This document shows, one piece after another, positions 12,001-23,719 of a stretch of DNA of 64,000 nt. Each line of letters begins with the position of its first letter. Position 1 is the stretch's first letter. This DNA is from Haplosporangium gracile (lineage: Eukaryota; Mortierellomycota; Mortierellomycetes; Mortierellales; Mortierellaceae). The DNA lies in contig JAAAUF010000017.1 in assembly GCA_015499985.1 (NCBI GenBank), positions 43,626 to 107,625 of the forward strand, in the 5' to 3' direction. Below the pieces are notes generated by a model, which saw only the letters and a program-made list of their open reading frames with translations, did not search any database and was not told the DNA's origin. The translations under genes were made by a program, and so were the position numbers.

Positions 12001-13285
12001 TCTCTTTGTGACCTGCAGCAGAATTGCCCTCGGCTGCCTGGCTCAGAGCATTGCCGATTCGCTGTTTGATAGCAATGCGTTATGTGAACAAACATAAGTA
12101 AGGCGTGCATAGCGCATTAGTAGGACTGCAATCTAGTTATGCCCTTTCCTAGGGCACACACGTACACACAAACTATAACAAATCGACAGAGGAGGTAAGG
12201 AGAGGGCTCATATTTACGTTGACAGCAGTGAGGTAGTGAGCCTCAGAAATCACCAACTCCGTGATGGCCATGGCGACAAAGGGACGCGAATGGGTTGGGC
12301 TCGATGGAGTCGATCCGGCAGCGCTAGAGGCGTCGGAATACGTGTTTCCAAAGGCAGGCGATTCACAGCTGGGAGAGGTGGAGCTCATGTTGGTCGAACG
12401 ACTGGAGAGGAATGAGGGTGACAGCGTTGCAGGCTGAACAAGGGACTTTGTATTCAAAGGGGGGATAGTGTTTGGGATTCGTTTACGGGGTGGGAGCACA
12501 CCAATAGCAGCGGCAGATGGGAGCTGCAAAGTGCGAGGGGAAGGGGAAGGCGCTCGAGGAGGAAGAGAAGGAGTGTGAGGCAAGGATAGATCGGTCGACG
12601 AGGAGGATCGTGACAAGGAGGCGTGGTGAGAAGGTGTTGGAAAGACTTTGGGACCTTGTTGTTGCTGCTGTTGGTATGGGAGTTTGGAAGTGGTGCGATG
12701 TCTAGAGGACAAGGAGGCAGAGGAAGAAGAGGCAAAAGACTTTGTTGCAGTAGAAGCAGGTGTGTTGATGGGAATGTTGACGGAGGCAACCAGAGGCAGA
12801 GAAGAAGAAGAAGCAGAAAAGATGGAGGCGAGAGGAGGAGGACAAGGAGGAGGAGGAGGCAAGGACCCAAAGGCGTGGTGAACTTTGTCTACAGAGACGG
12901 AGTACTGGGACGAGGCGAGGCTGAGACAGGAGCTCGCGCTAGAGTTTGAGCTGTAGATGCTGTGTCCAGAGGTGTTATGTTGACTGATGCTGAGATTCGA
13001 GTAATTGGCATGGCTGTACAGAACCGGATACGGGGAATGACGAGGAGGAAGCGGCAGGTCGAGGTTGCTCTTGTTACTGTCCTTGGAGAGGTTATAGAAG
13101 GAATGGCTGCCGCTGCTGCCGTTGTGGCTGGTGATGGAGCCGATGGTACCGATGCTGCTGATGATGCTGGCGCTGCTGCTGTAGACACTGCCGAAGCTCT
13201 GCTTGCGTGAAGGTGTCGCGGGAGCAGACGTCGAGGATGGGAGGGTAGCGAGCAAAAAGGGTTGCTGGGATGTATGGTGTGGCAT
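9080..13285 (-). CDS. Low-complexity protein with divergent RhoGEF (DH) segment
   Basis: Exons 12218-13285, 11933-12061, 11337-11393, 11042-11122, 10332-10497 and 9080-9963 join in phase to 794 residues. Residues 1-330 are Ser/Pro-rich and disordered. From about 335 comes FVAMAITELVISEAHYLTAV, like the first helix of a Dbl-homology domain. It is followed over small exons by RWFELTRMQTKFHD, LVTLEPILIDHSRDLAISLK and LDHLLSYEEWLL then FCKNYYNHLQ, which could be DH helices. The C-terminal 290 residues are again Ser/Thr-rich (SVQLLTQGGFHSEATTPTTP). No PH domain is seen. DH domains activate Rho-family GTPases; here the assignment is inferred from one good helix and the helical layout. Codons GACTCAACCGAG precede the ATG directly after a possible acceptor, so a further 5' exon is possible (an ATG at 14028 is a candidate). 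Confidence 0.68.
10516..10565 (+). repeat. Perfect 25-bp tandem duplication in an intron
   Basis: Two identical 25-base units (GTTGTTGTTGGAGTGGTTGG plus TTATT) at 10516-10540 and 10541-10565. They sit close to the acceptor of the DH gene's fifth exon. Confidence 0.93.
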
Positions 13286-14822
13286 CTCGGTTGAGTCCTA
13301 AATCGTAAAAGCAAGTCGTGAAAAATGTGCGTGTAGGTATATGTGTGCCCGCAACAATGGTTGAAATATCCAGTCGGCGAAATAAAAAGAGTGAGCTATG
13401 CTTGGGAGTTGGGATTAAACGTAATCGGTATTAAAAGAAAGGGTTTCCGTCGTGTATTGTAAGTCGACGTTGTCTGTGTTTGGTTCGTTTGCGAAGGGGA
13501 ATAAAAAAAAATAGGAAAGAAGGACGTGAGTGAAGTCGGTATGGATCGAGAAAAAGGGAAAACAGGAACAAGTCGAGGATAGAAAACCAGAAGAAAAAAA
13601 AAGAAGAGGGAAGAAGAGACAAAAGAAGAAAAGAAGAAAAGAAGAAAAGAAGAAAGGGAAACGAAGGCAAGGCACGGCAAGGTAAGGCCGGACAAGAATA
13701 AAAAAAGGTGTTACGATCTCTTGTACAGATACGACACATGTACGTAGTGTATAATTCACAGGAGCACAAAGGGTGTCCATCCACTACATGAGCGACCTTG
13801 ACACACATTGCTATTATTATTTCTTCCTGCTGCTGCTATAGTTTGTTGACCTTGGATGACACCTTTGCCTTTTTGTCTTCCTGCATCTCTTTGTGAGGTG
13901 GAGTCAATGCAATGGACGAGAAAAAGAGCAGGAGGTCGGTCGATTGATGTTGTTGTTTGTTTGATGCTCAATAACAAGGAGACAAAACAAAACACAAGGT
14001 CCAGGTCATAGTCAGTTTGTGAAGCCATTGGCCCAATTGAACATGAGAGCCTTATTTGTCTCTCTTGAAGTTGAAGGAGAGAGGGTACACAGCGTACGAG
14101 TTGAAAGACAAACACGGTTATCCCTGTCCCAACGACCCTCATCTCACATCCTACTGACACGCTCGAAAAGGAGCCCAGGTCTGAAGGAGAGAGGTCGAGT
14201 GGGCAAATTCAACCTTGGTTGTCTTGTCGTCTAAATGAAATCTTCGTCCATTGAAGGCCAAGGCGAAGTCAACTGAGGGTGGCAGCAGCAAGTCTTCAGT
14301 AAGTGCTTTTTTTTGCCTCTGAACTGAAAGAGTTCTTTCACATGATGGCTCTGAAGGGGGCAAGGCAGATGGCTCTTTGAACAGTGGCTGTTTTGTGTGA
14401 ATGACGGTAAAGGCTATTCAAAGAGAAAATTAGGGGGAAAAGTCTAGGCAAAAGCCCGTCGCGTCTTTTCCATCGTTTCTATTTCAGTTAAGTCCTAGTT
14501 CCTTGTTTCCCCCCTAGGAAGAGTGCATACCGTAACAGCTTTTTTTTTTTTTTTTTGGCCCATTTGCAAATAAAAGCAACCCTCTGACAGCGTTTTTTCT
14601 TTCAGTCTTTCGAGTCTTGGCAGTAGAGGGAAGATTGAAGGAAAAAACTAAAAAGCCTTTCCTTTTGTTAGTCTATTCTTGAGGGCGCTGAATCCCCATG
14701 CGATGAGAGGGTGACTTTCATCGTCACTGTTTCTATCTGAGAGACAAATCCCTGCTATGTATGTCAGCCATCCGTATGTTTCTTGTTCCGTTTTGATTGC
14801 AAGACCTCAGACAGCCGTCCCT

Positions 14823-14886
14823 GTTCCCTTGTTCTCTTGTTCCCTTGTTCTCCTGTTCCCTTATTCTCTTGTTCCCTTATTCCCTT
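14823..14886 (+). repeat. 8-bp period minisatellite (about 8 units)
   Basis: Units alternate GTTCCCTT, GTTCTCTT and close variants for 64 bases. Confidence 0.9.
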
Positions 14887-15186
14887 GTCGCTCATGATGG
14901 ATCGGCGCTCAGTGATAAATTGGCATCCCATCACTCCCATCACTTTCTCCCATCAGTGTTTCTTTTTGGTCTTCAGTTTGTTTCTTCCTTGTCTTTTCCT
15001 CACTCACTCACTCTTCCTCTCTCGCTTTCTCTCGTTCTCTCTCTTCCTTCTTCTTCTCCTCCTCTCTATCTCATAATTCCTCTTTATTACTTCCAGCACA
15101 ATCACACCTTGCTTTGACTAAGCATCCTAACTTCCTCCTGGTTTATCTCTCCCTCTCCTTGTCTCCTTTTCTCTTCCCTTCTCTCT

Positions 15187-15216
15187 CCTTCCTTCCTTCC
15201 TTCCTTCCTTCCTTCC
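15187..15216 (+). repeat. (CCTT)n microsatellite
   Basis: About seven perfect tetranucleotide units in a CT-rich region. Confidence 0.92.
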
Positions 15217-16875
15217 TCCATTTCGATACTGTAGATTAAAAAAAAGGGTTGCAATTTGTAACAACCAAGGAGGTCCACCCACCCACGCATTGACTTGGAA
15301 ATATCAGTCGATAGCCGTAAGTTCAAACTTGTCCTGCAACTTCACAACCAATGCAGCGCCCAACGCCTTTTCTACACTACAGTGGTGCTTCTGCTGAGAG
15401 TAAAAGGAGAAGGAGCATTACGAAAGAACTATTAGTTTAATTAAGTGATAAAAAAGGAGACTGGATGCACGAATGACAAGTAATTCCTCCGACGAAGACT
15501 ATCATGCCATGAACAGAAGTATCTACAGATTGTTCAATATGCTTCAAGGAGAGTCAAAAGATAACTAGAGCAACAATAGAAAAGAGAGAGAGAGAAAAGG
15601 AGTCAGAGGGAGCGATGTAGGAGGAAGAAGTGAACGGCCGATAAGGATGCTTCTATGGATGGATCGATCCATGTTATTCACGAAATCGGTTCAACCTTCC
15701 CATTTCGGTAGTGGTTCCTGTGGTTGCTTTTCTTTTCGGTTGATGTGAGCACTTCTTTTTCGTAGTTGTGATTGAATGCTATGAAATGCAGGGAGTGAGA
15801 GAAGTTGGGCAGTAGTTTCATGCGAAAATGAGAATGTGTGAGTGGGTAGGATAGACCTGTTGCTACTGCTGTTGCTATGTTTCTTTTCGTTCGTAGACAG
15901 TTGAGACGGGATAGAGCATTGGGCCCCATTATTATTAATATTATCAGTGTGTCTCTTCCCTTTAATGGATCGGATGTATATGGGGATGTATATGGGGATT
16001 GTCCCATCATAGTACTCTTAGTCTGTTATTGAATCGCATGGCTGCAATAATATGTATCTTTTTCGGAGGCTTGTTCATTTCCCTTCTAATTTCGCTGACA
16101 CACCTTTTGCCCATATCGGGCCTCGCTCCAAGTTCGAACTGTACCTTTTTTTTTACTTTTTTTACTTTTATTTCTTCTTTCTCCATCTCTCTCTCTCTCT
16201 GCCTCTCACTCTTCATTCATTCATCTCCTCGTCTCTTATTTCGCTCATTCCTTTCTCTCACTTCTTTCTCTCCTCCTCGCTCTCCTCCTTCTCCTCGGGC
16301 ACACTTCGTAGTCTCCTTCTTCCTTCGCCACTTTGTGCCCTTCTCCTCATCGCCTTCCATAACGACCCCTTCCTTCTCTCCTTCTTCAACCCTCACATCT
16401 CGTCTCCAACCAAACCACCCGACCTTACCGAGCCAACAGAGCCCGACCACCCGGATTCCCCTCTTCCATACCTTCCTTCCCTGGTTAATCGCACGCACGA
16501 CATCGTCCTTTTTTCGCTCAACCCACTTTTTTTCTTTCTTTCCCTTCCAACCGCACCTTCCGCACCTTTTTCCGCTAGACCTTACGAGTGCAAGAAAAGA
16601 GATAGATCGTTATCATCCCTGCACAGACTCAACTTGTTATATATTCTCTTGAACATCAACAAGGCCCATCTTCTTTGAACCCAGCTTATTGTCTATATTT
16701 TTTTTGTTGTTTCTAGGTGTGTGTCATATTTTGTTTCTTTCTCTTTCGGATCTGTTTATCGTTCCTCCTTCCCTTTGCCCTTCTTCCCATTGTTCGTTCG
16801 CTAACAGCAATTGGCTGACTCTCAAAATCGTCATTAGAACCCCACAAACCGCCTTCTCCCTCCAACATTTCTACC

Positions 16876-19300
16876 ATGAAGTCCGACACACCCCCAGCTC
16901 CCTCTCGTCGCTCATCCTCCAGCAGCCTCTCCAAAACAACCGCCCTACAACAACTCCACCACCACCAACACAAGAGCAGCGGCGGCACCCAGGCGGACAC
17001 CATCAAAATCCCTACCGACGTATTTCATGACCGCAAGGACTTTCTGGGCGACAACAAAGAGGGCAGCTCTGAACCAGTCGGGATCCGGTCGTTGACGCCT
17101 GGCGACCATAGCCACAGCAATGACGACGACGACAACGACAGTGGTATCGAGAGTGAATATGACGAAAAGGAGCGCGCCAAACACCGTTCAACAACATTGC
17201 CTGACGAGGCCCAATACGAAGTGTCTGAAAAGAGTCCGATCTGCTGCTGGGATGAATTGCCTCCTTGGATGAAGGACAACCCAGCTATCGTTTCTGGATA
17301 CCGACGCCCCACCCACAGCTACAGCAAGACCGTTGCATCACTGGCATACCTTCACAACGAGTCTGGTAAGTGAACCCCCGATACAGCGTTCTGTCTTTTC
17401 TTATAAATTAGCGCCGTTGGAGGGTTGTTTGTGAGAGTGAGTTTATTTTCGCAACTTTATCGATAACGATAACATCATATCTCACATGGAAGATAGATGG
17501 AGGATAGGGTGTGACGGCGTGCCAGGCATGGAGCATGTGCGCAGAGTGATATGGGGACGGGATGTGAAAATGCAACAAGAGTGGTTTTCATTGTTCAGCG
17601 AGAGCATCATCTTCTGCATGTGTTCTTTCTTTTTTTCTCCCTCACCCGACTTGATGCCATGCAGAACAGTATTTTTCAGCAAGTAAAAACAGAGTGCTCT
17701 GGTCCCAACGACCTCCACTTCCTTATGCTTTTTACCGTGGGAGATGTACCTGTTGGGCACAATTAATTTTGGTGCCACCATTGAATGGTACCAAGGGTAA
17801 CAAGGAGAACGATTAGAGAAAGAAAGAAAGAAAGCAGAAACCTCTCCTAGGCCTCGAGTCTACAGCCTGATAGGCATTCTTCTTTCACGAATTGTAAGAC
17901 CTCGTTTTGCTCACCTATGCTTAATTCTTATTCTTTGTACCTCATTTTACCACATTCGCGTCGTTTTTAGTCAACATTTGGTCGCATCTTCTTGGGGCAA
18001 TCATCTTTGTCATTGTGGCTCCCATCTCCTACTTCAAGATCATTGGGTTGCTTGATGCTATCCAATGGACTGATGTCGCTGTCTTTTACGCGTTCCTTGC
18101 TGGAGCCATCATCTGTCTCTCCATGTCAGCCAGCTTTCACACATTTTGCTGTCACTCTGAAGCAGTAAGCCATGCCTTTTATGACTAGTTCTGAAAAAAG
18201 AGTTGCGCGTTTTGATGTGATAGGTTATTTTCAAACGGCGGCTAATACATCCTGTCTCTGCTCAATTAGGTCGCCTCGCAATGGAATCGCTGTGACTATG
18301 TAGGAATTGTGTTCTTGATCGTGGGTTCCTTTTACCCAGCCATCTTTTACGGTAAGCAGAGACTTGAACGATAGAGCATTGCTTGAACAGTTCACGATCA
18401 GAGTTGTCACGCACAACGTAACAACTTAGATCTAGGACATTTTGCTAACGCCAGTCATTGAAACATATCTCTGTTCCTCCATCTCTATCTCTCGATCTCA
18501 ACTTTAGGATTCTACTGCCATAAGGCGTGGCAAATCATGTACATCTCTCTCATCTCCATCTTTGGGGCCGCTACGATTTTTGTGGTGATGCGTCCAAAGT
18601 TCCGTTCGCCTCAGTTCCGCTGGGTCCGGTCGGGATTGTTCCTTGCCATGGGTCTTTCAGGCTTGTTCCCCATCGTCCATGGAATTGTTCTTTATGGGGT
18701 AAGTAAAAAACGCATATGTGCATGTGTGTGAGCCCCAATGTGGAACCTATAGGGTATTTGTCACCCAAGTTGCATGTGTTTTTTTTTTTTTTTTTTTTTA
18801 TTTAACAATTTTTATTCAATTTGCTTTTTTTTTGTTTTTTTTGTAATCTAACAATTTTCATGCAATTGGCTGTTTTGTTGCTATTTCTAGTTTGCTATGG
18901 CTCAACGCGCAGTCGCGCTCAACTACATGTTCTGCATGGGTGCAGCCTATGTTATTGGCGCCTTGATCTACGGAAGCCGCGTTCCCGAGTGCTTCTTCCC
19001 CGGCAAGTTTGACCACTTTGTAAGTTATGCCTGCCTCTTCTACGAATGAGATCAAGGCGCCACCAATTTTTCTTTGATCAGTATGTTTCTTAAATATGTT
19101 TAACTGATGTTTGTTATATTCATATTTAATCACTGATATGAAACAAATAGGCGGCGTCGCATCAGATTTTTCACATCTGTGTTCTGATCGGGTGCGCGAT
19201 CCATTTCTTTGGCGTGACCAAGGCAATGACCTTCTGGCACCAGTCTAACCACAGCTGCGACATTCCTCTCGAGACCCTGAAGTCAATGTTTGTGAATTGA
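16876..19300 (+). CDS. PAQR family (adiponectin receptor / Izh-like) membrane protein
   Basis: Exons 16876-17365, 17971-18164, 18270-18351, 18508-18698, 18891-19019 and 19151-19300 give 411 residues. An N-terminal disordered stretch of about 130 residues (Ser-rich, His/Gln runs, acidic DDDDNDSGIESEYDE) precedes the 7-TM core. Core motifs are LPPWMKDNPAIVSGYRRP, the junction-spanning ESVNIWSHLLGA, SASFHTFCCHSEAVA, WNRCDYVGIVFLIVG and, near the end, HQIFHICVLIGCAIHFFG. The Ser-x3-His, Asp and His-x3-His residues of the PAQR zinc site are present. Fungal members (Izh proteins) act in zinc and sterol homeostasis, and animal ones bind adiponectin or progestins, with ceramidase activity reported for AdipoRs. 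The ligand here is unknown. Long T runs lie in the fourth intron (18779-18840). Confidence 0.94.
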
Positions 19301-19815
19301 TCACCTCTGCGCCCCTCTCATTTTTTCCTAATACCATTGTTCATTGTTTCCCCAGGTACCCACTTCTTCACAGCTTCAGCTTTTACATAGAAACAGATCC
19401 ACTATGTTCTATCAACCACCTCATATCGCCCTCCTACCACCTCTTTGTATTTTTACCCCTTTCATCCTTCCCTTCGCATTGGATACTTGTCGCAAATAAT
19501 AAAAAAAACAAAAACGCTGCAGTCCTCCGGCGCGTTAGATATCATTTGCAATTGGTTAGAACCACATGGAAGTTTTTTAGGCTGGGATGACAGCGGATGA
19601 CAACGGATGCGCCACCAAAAAAAGGGTTATCTTGGTCTTTTGTTTTGAAAATGCGCCCTGCATCCGTGTAAAAATGTGACTCACTTTTTCCTATTCTTGT
19701 TAGCCGTGCCTGGAAGAATAGAAGATAAAAAGGCAGTTTTGGCCTCAAGCAAGTCTTCTCCATCAGTTCACCTTTTTCATCGACTCTCATCCCCCTTTAC
19801 ACAAACACAACAACT
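19301..19815. other. Intergenic, PAQR 3' region and GNAT promoter
   Basis: AATAATAAAAAA at about 19496 is a possible poly(A) signal. The last 80 bases before 19816 are CT-rich, as at many starts here. No gene is seen. Confidence 0.5.
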
Positions 19816-20657
19816 ATGAGTTACATTGTCCGCTTTGTCGAAACCCCGGAGGACCTGGCCAAATGCCACGATGGTAAGCTCTTTTTTTTTTTTTTTCCCT
19901 TTCTTCTTTTTTGACCAATGTCAAGCCAAAAAAAAAAAAAAAATTTCTTCTTTTTTTTTTTTTCCCCTTTCCTTTTTTTCGAGCAATGTCAAACCAAAAA
20001 AAAAAAAAAAATGTCTGACGTTTTATGTGCTTTCCTTTCTTCTTTGTTATCGTACTAATACAAGATTCACTTCCTACTTTTAATGTAGTCCGCCTCAAGG
20101 TCTTTTCGGATGAACAAGGATACGACAGAAGCGTAGAGATTGACGAGTAAGGGAGACGACACCTATGATCATACTCAGCGCCAGTTGAAGGGCTCATTTA
20201 CACACAAATCGACCGCCTTACTTGTCCGCAAAAGAAACGCTGGACGAAAACAATGTGCAAAACTAATCAACCTCCAACCCCGTTTCCTTCCCTATCCCAC
20301 TTCTACTTTATTCAACCCAGGATCGACTCGGAATGTTTGCACTGGGTAGCACTCGACTCTACCACCAACGAGGGCGTCGGAACAGCCCGTCTCTACAAGT
20401 ACTCTCCCACCGTCGGAAAAATCGGTCGTGTTGCCGTCCTTTCCAGCACCCGTGGGTCCGGGCTCGGACGCTTGATTATGGAGGCTCTTGAGAAATATGT
20501 CATCGAGAATATGGATCTGGAAAAGCTGGCGTTGTCGAGTCAGGTGCCTAGGAAGGGATTTTATGAAAAGTTTGGGTATGTCGCTTCAGGGGATGAGTAC
20601 CCGGATGAGGGGCAGCCGCATATTTATATGGAGAAGACGTTACCCGCTAGGAAGTGA
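19816..20657 (+). CDS. GNAT family N-acetyltransferase
   Basis: Exons 19816-19873, 20089-20146 and 20321-20657 join in phase to 150 residues. The start MSYIVRFVETPEDLAKCHD runs into VRLKVFSDEQGY and SVEIDEIDSECLHWVAL, the substrate-side region of ElaA/Gna-like acyltransferases. The acetyl-CoA loop is present in GRVAVLSSTRGSGLGRLIME (R-G-S-G-L-G), followed by LALSSQVPRKGFYEKFGYVA, which has the G-F-Y-x-x-x-G-Y motif of beta5 and helix 4. C-terminal DEGQPHIYMEKTL completes the fold. The family transfers acetyl from acetyl-CoA to an amine; the acceptor is not predictable. Introns 1 and 2 make up almost half of the gene, and intron 1 holds a peculiar tandem duplication. Confidence 0.93.
19881..20011 (+). 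repeat. Imperfect tandem duplication with T- and A-tracts in intron 1
   Basis: Two units of about 65 bases, each a T-run, a CCCTTTC-like segment, a 'gaccaatgtcaagcc' or 'gagcaatgtcaaacc' core, and an A-run of about 15. Confidence 0.85.
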
Positions 20658-20835
20658 AGCCAGGGCGCTGAAGCGGGGGAAGGAGTCTCATCATGATTAA
20701 AAAAAAAACCATTTAGATATTTAGTCAGGATGTTGCTGCAAGATTTTGATCCGCGTTATTTATTTTCGAGGGTATTTGGTGGTGGAATTTAAGAAATGAA
20801 ATGAAGTAGTATTTTGACAAAGATCTCGCTGGACT

Positions 20836-23083
20836 CTAGGCAGGGTAAAGTGGATCCAAGGTTTTCTGGAGGGCGTAAATCAAAGACTTGTCGTCACCGA
20901 GGGACTCCAAAAATGGGGACCAAATTTCCATATCCGCCAAAATCTTTGATTGGTAGAACTCGAGCGCACCTTTTCGGGACCTGCCTTCGAGGGGTAGGGC
21001 ATACACTTCTTTGTGGCTCTTTTTGGAGCATTTCTCACTCTCGCACTTGAATGGCTCGCCCTGCTTGTTATAGTTAAAGCCGAAGTAGATGCGATGGATT
21101 ATCTTTTCAAAGAGCCAAATAAAGGGTACGACCATTCTCGCTCCCATTTCTGCGGGGTTGTTGCTGGAAGGGAAGATGCCTACAGGTTGGCAATAACCGC
21201 CACCCTTAGTCAAAGCCACCTTCCCACGAACATCGCACTCTCTAAAGTAATGTTTGAAACGGTAGCCTCCAGTGGTATGGCCAATCTTGAGGGCCAGACT
21301 TTTTGCCTCTACTCAAAAATGAGAGTGAAAGAGTAAATGAGAAGAATAAATATAATGTTTAGCGCCAGCCGAGAGCAAGAGCAACGCACAGAAAACACTT
21401 GGTTATATCTTCATGCATCTGGCATTTCGGGCGGAAAATATTTTTACCTTCACGCGGCGTAGGAATGTATTCCATGATGTAGAGAAAGCCCTTTTTGACC
21501 CAGCCGATTTTGCGTTGATCAGTGATTGTCCCGTCGAGTCCCCCACTGCTCTTCTTCGTGATCTCGGTTTCTTGAAGCATTTTCAGAAAATGTTTGTGGA
21601 TAATTATTTTGAGTTCTCCTCGCATTTGCAGGGGATAACTATGTGCGCATTCTATGTTATAACAATGGAAAAACAAGCGAAACATAAAACATTGAAAAAA
21701 AAATTGGTCAGTTAACCTGGCGGGAGAGCTTTGAAGAAGAGAACGTGAATGAATGAATGAGTGCGTGAATAATTTGTTACCTTCAAAGTCCCCTACGAGT
21801 AGAATCGAAATATATTTGTTAGAGTAAACAAACGCGCCATGTGATCCATGCGAACGATGCTCCTGACAAAAATAAGGTCCACGACTGACAGTCAACACTC
21901 TACTAGTGCATCGAAGCCTATTAATGGAGTCCACGAAGGAGCAGGTGTTGGGAAGAGGATCGACGATGAAATATGGGCTGTGTTGAATGTCATCCTTCTC
22001 CTGTGCGGCCTCGGGTTCCTTCGTGCGCTCCTTCTCCTTCTTCTTCGCAGGCTCCTTCTCCTTCTTCACAGCCTTCTTCTCCTTCTCCACAGACTTCTCC
22101 ACAGACTTCTCCACAGACTCCTTTACACTTGTGCTAATAGTAGCAGAAGCGGATTCGGCAGCGACATCAGAAGTTACTTCAGCAACGGTGATGGTAACGG
22201 AAGCGTCCTCGACAGAGGTGATAGAGGGTGTCTCGACAGGGGTGATAGAGGGTATCTCGATAGGGGTGATAGAGGATGACCCGACAGGAGCAACAGAAGT
22301 GACCTCGACAGAACTAACAGTTTCGGCAGAGCGGACAGAATCTTCTTGAGCGGGTGGGGGCACCTCGGCAACGACGATACCCTCGGTAGTAGTGGTGTCC
22401 TCAACAGTGGTAGTAACGACGGCTGTAGGTGTGGTGGTGGAGACGGTAGACTCGTTGACGGCGATATCATTGGCAGCGACGATACTCTCGTTGATCGCAC
22501 CAGTCGCATCAGCAACAATAGGTTTGAGTGCAGCGGTAGATTCGGCAACATTATTGGCACCGGAGCCGATGACGTCTTCAGCGGCGGAGTTGCCCTCAGA
22601 AACGGTTCTACCGTCGACAACTGCATCAGTAACGGTCTCTGCAGAGGAGACTTCAGAGGCCACCGTCTCGGCGACGGTATCGTCTTCAGCAGTTGCAGTG
22701 TTCGTGGTGATGGTGGCAGCGGCGGCGGTAGGAACATCGGTAGCGTCATTGCTTCGGGTGTTAAGAGGAGTCGCGTCGTCGTTATTGGGGAGCTCATCGA
22801 GGCTAGTTTGATCTCCGGAGGGAAGAGAAACGGCATTGGTGTTGTCGAGTAAAACAAGGTTGCCCTTCTTGTCGGTATCAGCGTTGTCGCTAGGGGAGAT
22901 GATATCCTCATCCAAGAATTCGGGACCAGAGGCCAAGGGAGTTGCAGGAGGCGTCATTGGTGACTGTAGGCGATCACTGGTAGTCAAGTCGTCACATTTA
23001 AGAATAGAGCTGGTTTTGGAGGCGCCGGGGCTCTGAGGAGGAGACAGAGGTAGGTTATTGGTTCGAAGAGTTGAGTCTGACAT
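20836..23083 (-). CDS. T5orf172 (GIY-YIG-like) domain protein with a CCCH zinc motif
   Basis: Exons 21781-23083, 21448-21651 and 20836-21308 join in phase to 659 residues. Residues 1-370 are Thr/Val/Glu/Ser-rich low complexity with repeats (SITPIE, SITPVE), then a charged Lys/Glu stretch with ESVEKSVEKSVEKEKK. Residues 381-411 form a putative zinc motif: NTC, x10, C, x13, FCQEH. Residues about 489-605 resemble the T5orf172 domain of fungal Mug113-type proteins: GFLYIMEYIP, then ALKIGHTTGGYRF, then WLFEKIIHRIYF, a Cys pair and SHKEVYAL. T5orf172 is a GIY-YIG nuclease-superfamily domain; whether this one cuts DNA is unknown. The start ATG follows an open promoter, and no in-frame ATG lies nearer to the domains. 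It is head-to-tail with the next gene, which carries four copies of a similar zinc motif. Confidence 0.85.
22197..22290 (-). repeat. Coding 24-base imperfect repeats
   Basis: Repeated ATCACCCCTGTCGAGA-like units on the minus strand encode SITPIE / SITPVE / SITSVE repeats in the low-complexity arm of the T5orf172 protein. Confidence 0.75.
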
Positions 23084-23719
23084 GTTTAAGTGTGAGAACA
23101 AGAGAGTTTGTTTGAGCAATAGGTGGAATATGAAGGTTGAGTGGGGAAGTTGCTCGAGGAAAAAGAAAAGAAAAGGAATGAAAAAAAAAGAAAAAAAGTA
23201 TCGATTAAGGTGCCTTGCTTTTAAGAGAAACACAGGCCATGGATGTGTGAACATGCTCAACGCTTTTGTACTCTTCAAATTGCGACCCACCCGCCCATCT
23301 CAAGTCACCAGACCAATTGACAAGAGCAGAAGACAAAAAAAGGCAAACACAAAACCGCAGAAACGCCATGCCAAACCTGCTGGATCCTGGGTGTATTGAC
23401 AATCAAGGGCGAGTAAGTAAGGCGAGGAAGAGTGGGATACATTTTAGAGCACAGCCAAAGGAATATTTTTTTTTTTCGACTGTCCTCGTGCATCCTGCAT
23501 TTTTGTTTGTTTCTCTCCTTGGTGTTGACAATCAATTTTCGTTCGTACTTTTGGGATGGGCGCATTGGCAAAGGAAAAATGCAAAGCGCAACATTTTTCA
23601 TCAAAATGGATGCGTGCTGGTCAAAAGTGCTTTGTTTGCTACCAGTTCGAAAATACTCGCGATGGGTTGTTGCCTTGAATGGCTTGAATGCGCTATATGG
23701 CCGTCACGAGTGAATTACT

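Larger units (their letters stand above)
13286..16875. other. 3.6-kb gene-poor divergent intergenic region
   Basis: Lies between the starts of the DH-domain gene (-) and the PAQR gene (+). It holds long pyrimidine-rich tracts (14990-15240, 16140-16420), A-rich tracts (13500-13700), short tandem repeats at 14823-14886 and 15187-15216, and a T16 run near 14541. ORFs here are low-complexity Ser/Leu/Phe readings of the CT-rich DNA, without family signatures. A small 5' exon of either neighbour could be hidden. Confidence 0.5.

Noticed and set aside
12454..12949. Overlapping ORFs of 108-138 residues on both strands
   Set aside because: Frame shadows of the Ser/Pro-rich first exon of the DH-domain gene; leucine- or arginine-rich low complexity.
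22174..22911. Long ORFs on both strands across the T5orf172 N-terminal arm
   Set aside because: Shadows of the Thr/Val/Glu repeat region; only the minus frame continuing into the zinc motif makes sense.
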